A stretch of 11,807 bases of DNA from Spirogloea muscicola. Its lineage: Eukaryota; Streptophyta; Zygnematophyceae; Spirogloeales; Spirogloeaceae. The notes below the pieces were generated by a model, which saw only the letters and a program-made list of their open reading frames with translations, was not told where the DNA came from and did no database searches. The position numbers were made by a program, and so were the translations under genes. The stretch is taken from assembly GCA_009602725.1 (NCBI GenBank), contig WELB01000017.1, positions 537,346 through 549,152 of the forward strand, read 5' to 3'. Positions 7,105 through 11,807 of this stretch are shown here, piece after piece; the first letter of the stretch is position 1, and each line of letters starts with the position of its first letter.

Positions 7105-7828
7105 GGCCTCGCGCAATGTGGAGCAGCCAGAGTACGCAGCTTCGTGGCAGCTTCCGATGTGGCACGCGCCCTCGCCTTTGGATGAGCAAAAGCTCCCCGC
7201 CAGACCCCCCAATCTCTACAAAGACAAAAACGATAAGACTGCTTCCAGTAGGAAATGCGTGTATATTAAGAGATGGGGAGGCCATGTGTGGCCAGCTTCC
7301 AGTAGAGGGCGATGGCTGAGGTTGGCCAAGCCCAGACGAAAGAATGAGCAAAAACGAGGCCTTCCTTCGAGCAGGTAGCACCTAGGAGCAAGTGCTCTCG
7401 AGCTTTGGTACACCGCGCTGCCACACCCAACCCTGAGCGTAGACACTTCAATGTGAAGAAGCTCTCTTGAATGGGGCGCTGGCTGTGGAAGGCCAGCCCA
7501 AAATGGATGACCCCTCAAGGGTATCCTTGTTAGCAGGCCGGTCGTGGCTGGGTGCTATATGTCGCGGTATACCAGTTGAGTATTTGGCTCTGGCTCGCAG
7601 TATTGCCTGATCAGTGAATCGCAAGTCAAGAAACAATACTCATATGCTGATTGCCCCCGCAAAATAGCTCATCTGCGTATATGTTAACGCCCACATATGC
7701 CTGTGGGGCATGAATGAAGCCTTGCAAAGTCAAAAGTCGATGGTCCCTCCCACCCCTCGGCTGGCTCAATATTGATCGTCCTCTGCCGGTGGGAGAGCTG
7801 TTGTGGTGGCAAAGCGACCTTCGATGCA
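7105..7828. other. Non-coding stretch: probable NPP 3' UTR and spacer
   Basis: No supported coding region. From about 7200 composition falls to near balanced. It follows the NPP stop on the minus strand, so the right part should be its 3' UTR. A small stem lies at 7505-7526 (GGAT-bulge-ACCC, CTCAA loop, GGGTATCC). The 11-mer GCTTCCAGTAG occurs at 7241-7251 and 7295-7305. No TGTAA-type poly(A) signal was found on the minus strand. Confidence 0.5.
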
Positions 7829-10800
7829 CTACTTTGGCAGCAGCATGAAATCAGCAAAAGATGGTGTGCCATTGTTTGGCGCCGGCATCAGGCCCAGTAT
7901 GCTGCACATTAGGCCATATATTTCAACGTTTGAAAAGGCCCCCACCTTCCTGCCACTGGCGAATCGTGGGCCTCTGCACACAATTTCACAATGACAGCCA
8001 GAATGGCCAGCAGCAATCAGTGTTAGACAAGACATCCCTTCACAACTGCCGGATGTCCTCAAAGCATGAGTACCTCATGGGCACAGATGCAGATCTCATG
8101 AAAATCCTGACAACCACAAGTGCAGGGTCTAGCTTTCGGAGTTTCCATACACCGCAGAGTTGAAAGATAATGCACTTGCAAGTCATCAAGGGCAAATGAT
8201 TGCACTCATGACGGGCGCATCTGCTCAAATTGAACATCTATGATCAGGCTCCAAGTACTGAAGGTCAGGAAGTAAGGACGCATAAGAGAATCTGTGAAGC
8301 TGCGAATCTGCGAAAGATGAGTTACCTGGCAAAGAAGACGGCTCGCATGGAGAGGAGGGCATTGTCATACCCATGCGAACCCCCACAAGACATAGAATCG
8401 TGCCTGCTGTAGTGTATAGCATAGCCCTCCCCCGCAATTGCAAGTATAGGCTGCAGACAAGATTTAGAGGTGGTCTGTGAACAGATGCAGCTAAACTGGT
8501 AATATATCAGGAGCAAGAGCAGGCTTTTTACCAAAAGAGCATTGCTACAAGGCTTGACCACTGCAGTGCCCGGGGTTTTGCTTATTGGAGGCGGGCACCT
8601 GTATCCGATCACTTTCAGTGTAATTAAAGCGCTCCGGCAAATCATCCTTGAGGTAGAGAGACACAGAGTCCGAATTCGCCACATCGCCTAACCAATAGGA
8701 TGAAGCATCCATGCACACAGCAGCAAACAGAACCATGAGCAATCACTCCTTCATGGACCGTACATTCTATCTTGCCATACTTGCTGCACAGTGCTACAGG
8801 ATGACCTGCACATGCACGTCAAGGTACTGTGAGGATCAATAGGCTTGGGAGCCTTGATAAGTAGTCACAGTATTGTGCTTGTGCTTGAGACTCAGGACTT
8901 GTTCTAAAATCACCTGAAGCGAGGGCATCTGTCATGCCTTTGTACACGTCCTCCACCTCCACCGCAGGCGGTGGCCGAAGTGCCAGCACTGACCCAGTCG
9001 TCTCAATCCATGCACGGGAGATGTTCACCCACGGCTCCATGTCCTCCAGGTAAACCTCCTTACCAGCACAATTGGCGAGCATCCCGTGGTCGCTGAGCAG
9101 AATGATGTTCACATCGTCTAAGACGTCCCTGCAAACGGGACTATGAATGTCACTGACATGTTCAGAGAAGCCTCAATGACCACATTGGCTTGGCCCCTAC
9201 TACTGCGAGGAACATGCCAATTGCTCCACCAACAAGTAAGTACACTGAACACATGCTGTGATGGATTAGAACTCACACCACTTGCACACTGGCAAATTTT
9301 ACTTAAGCGACGGTTACAAGGACATATGACTATGCAAAACCAACAGTACACAAGCTTCATGATGACCTGACACATGTACTGGCCAGAAGAATACAAAAAG
9401 TTGCACAGTGTCGATGGACCTGGAGGCTAGCCCGTCAAGAAGACGACCAATCATGTCGTCAACCCTTGACACGGCAGCACTGACAGCTCTGTCATCTGGG
9501 CCAAAATGGTGGCCACTATGATCGGGCTCCTCAAAGTAAAGTGTGATAAGGCTGGCAGATCATTGCCACATCAGAGCACAGCCAGGCAGCAGCAAAAGGA
9601 CGATAGCGCGTCAGCTTCAGTACTTACACCCTAGCATCAGGGCCTAAATTTGGAGCGGAATACATGCTATAAAGCTGTACTCTGACGACCAAGGTGCAAC
9701 ATGCAACAGCTAAAAGCCTGACAGGCCACATGAGCCTGACAGACCATCTTGGGCCAAGCGTTGCTAAGATAGAAGATGCTCACTCCTAAGCACTTCAACC
9801 TGACAGTGAAATGTACACAGCTGCCACACTCTTCAGCCTTCACGTATGATGTCACACAAAGCCAACCCAACTACTTGCTTGAACATGTAGAGTCAAGCTC
9901 GCCACTTCCTTCATGCTCTCAAGGGCGACTGAACACAAGGAGGCGCGCAATTCACCTGGGCCGCTCGGCTGCAGGGAGGTCGACCCACTCAAGCACCTTG
10001 TCAACTCGCTGCACATGTAGGCAGCTGCCGCTTGGAGTCAGGATGGATTGCAGCAAAATAGTGGCAAAAGGAGTTTGCCAAGCGTTATGAAGAGTGAAGT
10101 CTTTCAAGAGCAGGTGCTAGATTTCACAGCCACACCAGCTTCCAAGTGATGCACTGCTGTCGACTGCAATTCGAAAGTGTTAAATCACAGGCAACCTAGA
10201 CTCATTGCTGCCACAAGTCTGCAGCGCAGGCAATGCAGATGCACCAAGTCGAGCAGGAATAAGTCTGGAAGCAGGACCGTCAGGGCTGTCTTTGGAGGCT
10301 GGCTCACCTCCTCATATGGGACGGAGCCGTTGTAGTGAAGGCAGTATGACGGATCACATGCCCATGGGTCTTTGTGCACCTCGGACCCCGGCCAGAAGAA
10401 GGTTGCTGCCTTCAGGCCCTGCCATGCACAACTGCGGACGCGGTGGTTGGAGCTCAATACTGCCTCACTGAATTAATGTTGGTGAGAGCGCCTCTGCTCG
10501 ATTTGTGTATGGACAAACACAACCTCAGCTTGGAGACCCTGCCTCTACAGTGAGCAGTAGCACTGAAGCTCTCAAGACCGAGGAACTTATAGCTCGAATC
10601 TTCAAAGTCAACCGGTTTAGCCTGAACATGCCACATGAGTCTGGAATTTCCATTTCCAGATCCATCTGCTGGCTTAGAAACAACCGACCCCCAGACTCTT
10701 TATCATAATCACGTGAATATGCTTGCTAAGCTGTGGGTGCCCTACTACGACCTCAGCTCTCTGGCTTGAAATCTGAGTCAACTTTGACTTGCTAGGAGCT

Positions 10801-11807
10801 AATGCTTCTGGACATCGGCTTCCGGTCCAGTTGGCTCCGCTTGGCGCACCTGCTTAAGGGCAGTCTGCCAGATGGGTTCGCCGAGCCACCACTTGGGATC
10901 GGTGGAGCGCATGGAGAAGCTCTCGAACGTGTGCGAGGCGTTGTGGAAGTGGTTGGCAATGATGCCGTGCCACGGTGGGAAGAGGCCGGTGGCAATGGAG
11001 TAGTGGTTGGGAAACGTTACTGACGGGAAGACTGGCAGGAGGCCGTCATCTGCCTCCACGCCCTCCTGCCGCAGCCTGCACTGATAATTAGCTGTACTTC
11101 AGGATTGCCAAACGGCTACCCAAATCTTCAAGCTGGCGCAACATTGCAGCCAGGCAATGACTGACTCATTGGGCTGTCATTGAACGCCCTCGTTAATGTT
11201 CAGGAAGAGCCCCAATCTCAGAAGCCAGGGCTCAGCGCAAGGAGGCGAGCGGAGCAGGCATGCAATCGACTTGCCTAGGCACACCCTGTGCACGAGACAC
11301 AGTGGTTGAGAAGCCTAAAGCCCATTCAAATCAAGACTGCAATCTAGATCCCAGAGTGGAGCTGATGCTAATCCCTGACTTCCAGAGTGGAGCTGAGAAG
11401 CAGCTCAAAAGTCACCAGGGCCAATACACCAGCAGGTCTTAATTGCCACTAATTGGCATGCGGGAGATCGACAAGGCAGACGGTGGGAGGCGCTGACGGG
11501 CCGCCATGAAGGTGGTAACTGCAGGAATGGCCGTCTGGCGGCGTGTGCACACCTGTCGATGCTGGGCGTGGGGACCTTGCGGTTGTAGCCCCAGCGGAAG
11601 CCGTCGGAGGAGATGAGGATGACGAGCGGCGGCACGCCGAGCCGGCTGTGGTGGCGCGCGGCGGCGGCGGCGCTGGCTGGGCAGCCGGGCTGCGGCAGGA
11701 CGCCGAGCAAGAGGAGGATGTAGCCGACTACCAGCGTTCCTGCGACCACCGCGGCCAGCGGCGGCGGCGGCTGGTCAGGCGGCTCGCCTGAGCGGCGGCG
11801 GCGACGG
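7829..11807 (-). CDS. Plant-type nucleotide pyrophosphatase/phosphodiesterase, nine exons, 5' partial
   Basis: NPP/alkaline-phosphatase-superfamily enzyme that cleaves phosphodiester or pyrophosphate bonds of nucleotides. Exons: >11807-11553, 11075-10850, 10418-10308, 10008-9956, 9551-9420, 9128-8914, 8687-8599, 8450-8326, 7973-7829 (TAG). All introns are GT-AG with agreeing phase. The 449 visible residues start in a basic RRRRR stretch, then a membrane segment at about 17-37 ([20 protein letters not shown]), as in a type II anchor. All expected catalytic residues are present in visible numbering: Asp68 (ISSDGF), nucleophile Thr105 (SVTFPNHY), Asp225 and His229 (EEPDHSGH), Asp272-His273 (SDHGM) and His386 (GSHGYDN). 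Plant-type blocks DPKWWLGEP and [10 protein letters not shown] are clear. Five N-glycosylation sequons (NAS, NGS, NIS, NYT, NGT) fit a lumenal domain. Known plant NPPs are N-glycosylated, and a rice member reaches plastids. There is no C-terminal nuclease-like domain. The ATG lies beyond the right edge. Confidence 0.95.
11351..11396. repeat. 15-bp direct repeat in the first NPP intron
   Basis: CCAGAGTGGAGCTGA occurs at 11351-11365 and again at 11382-11396, a 31-base period, inside the intron 11552-11076 of the NPP gene. The 16 bases between them are not repeated. This looks like a remnant of a local duplication. Confidence 0.8.

Noticed and set aside
1-11807. Prokaryotic operon, CRISPR array, integrated virus or bacterial contamination
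   Set aside because: Genes are split by GT-AG introns with matched phases, no spaced identical repeats of array type occur, and no viral or bacterial hallmark gene is seen.

Overview
The window looks like nuclear DNA of a green-lineage eukaryote, most likely a GC-rich green alga (chlorophyte). I infer this from three points. All genes are split by short GT-AG introns of about 100-480 nt. Exons are GC-rich with GCC/GGC/CCG triplet runs, while introns and spacers are nearer balanced composition. The proteins are of plant type: an APS kinase, an ASG1-like protein with its TNPQPRKHTLW signature, and a nucleotide pyrophosphatase with the plant-type DPKWWLGEP block. Species cannot be named from sequence alone. 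All exon models were joined by hand from splice consensus, reading phase and family conservation.

Layout. 1-638: upstream region of the first gene, rich in CGG/CCG triplets. 639-1735 (+): adenylylsulfate (APS) kinase in four recognisable exons; its start exon is unresolved. 1736-2874: spacer between two convergent genes. 2875 to about 6358 (-): an ASG1-like protein in at least eight exons, with one uncertain splice site and an unresolved first exon. 6377-6487 (+): first 37 codons of a Gly/Tyr/His-rich protein, divergent from the ASG1-like gene and cut off by an N at 6488. 6489 to about 7200: a GC-rich block of different character, with an orphan GTAAGT donor on the minus strand, a short minus-strand ORF and a cluster of ACGT boxes. 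Its 3' boundary is not sharp. About 7200-7828: probable 3' UTR and spacer. 7829-11807 (-): a plant-type nucleotide pyrophosphatase/phosphodiesterase in nine exons, with the start codon beyond the right edge.

The genes do not form an operon or an obvious pathway. APS kinase makes PAPS for sulfation, the NPP is probably a membrane-anchored lumenal or extracellular phosphodiesterase, and the ASG1-like protein has no established biochemical role. NPP enzymes can hydrolyse nucleotide phosphodiesters, and PAPS is chemically in that range, but nothing here shows a functional link. The most notable non-coding signals are two back-to-back perfect hairpins starting 7 nt inside a 5' splice site of the ASG1-like gene, and the possible assembly join at the N.
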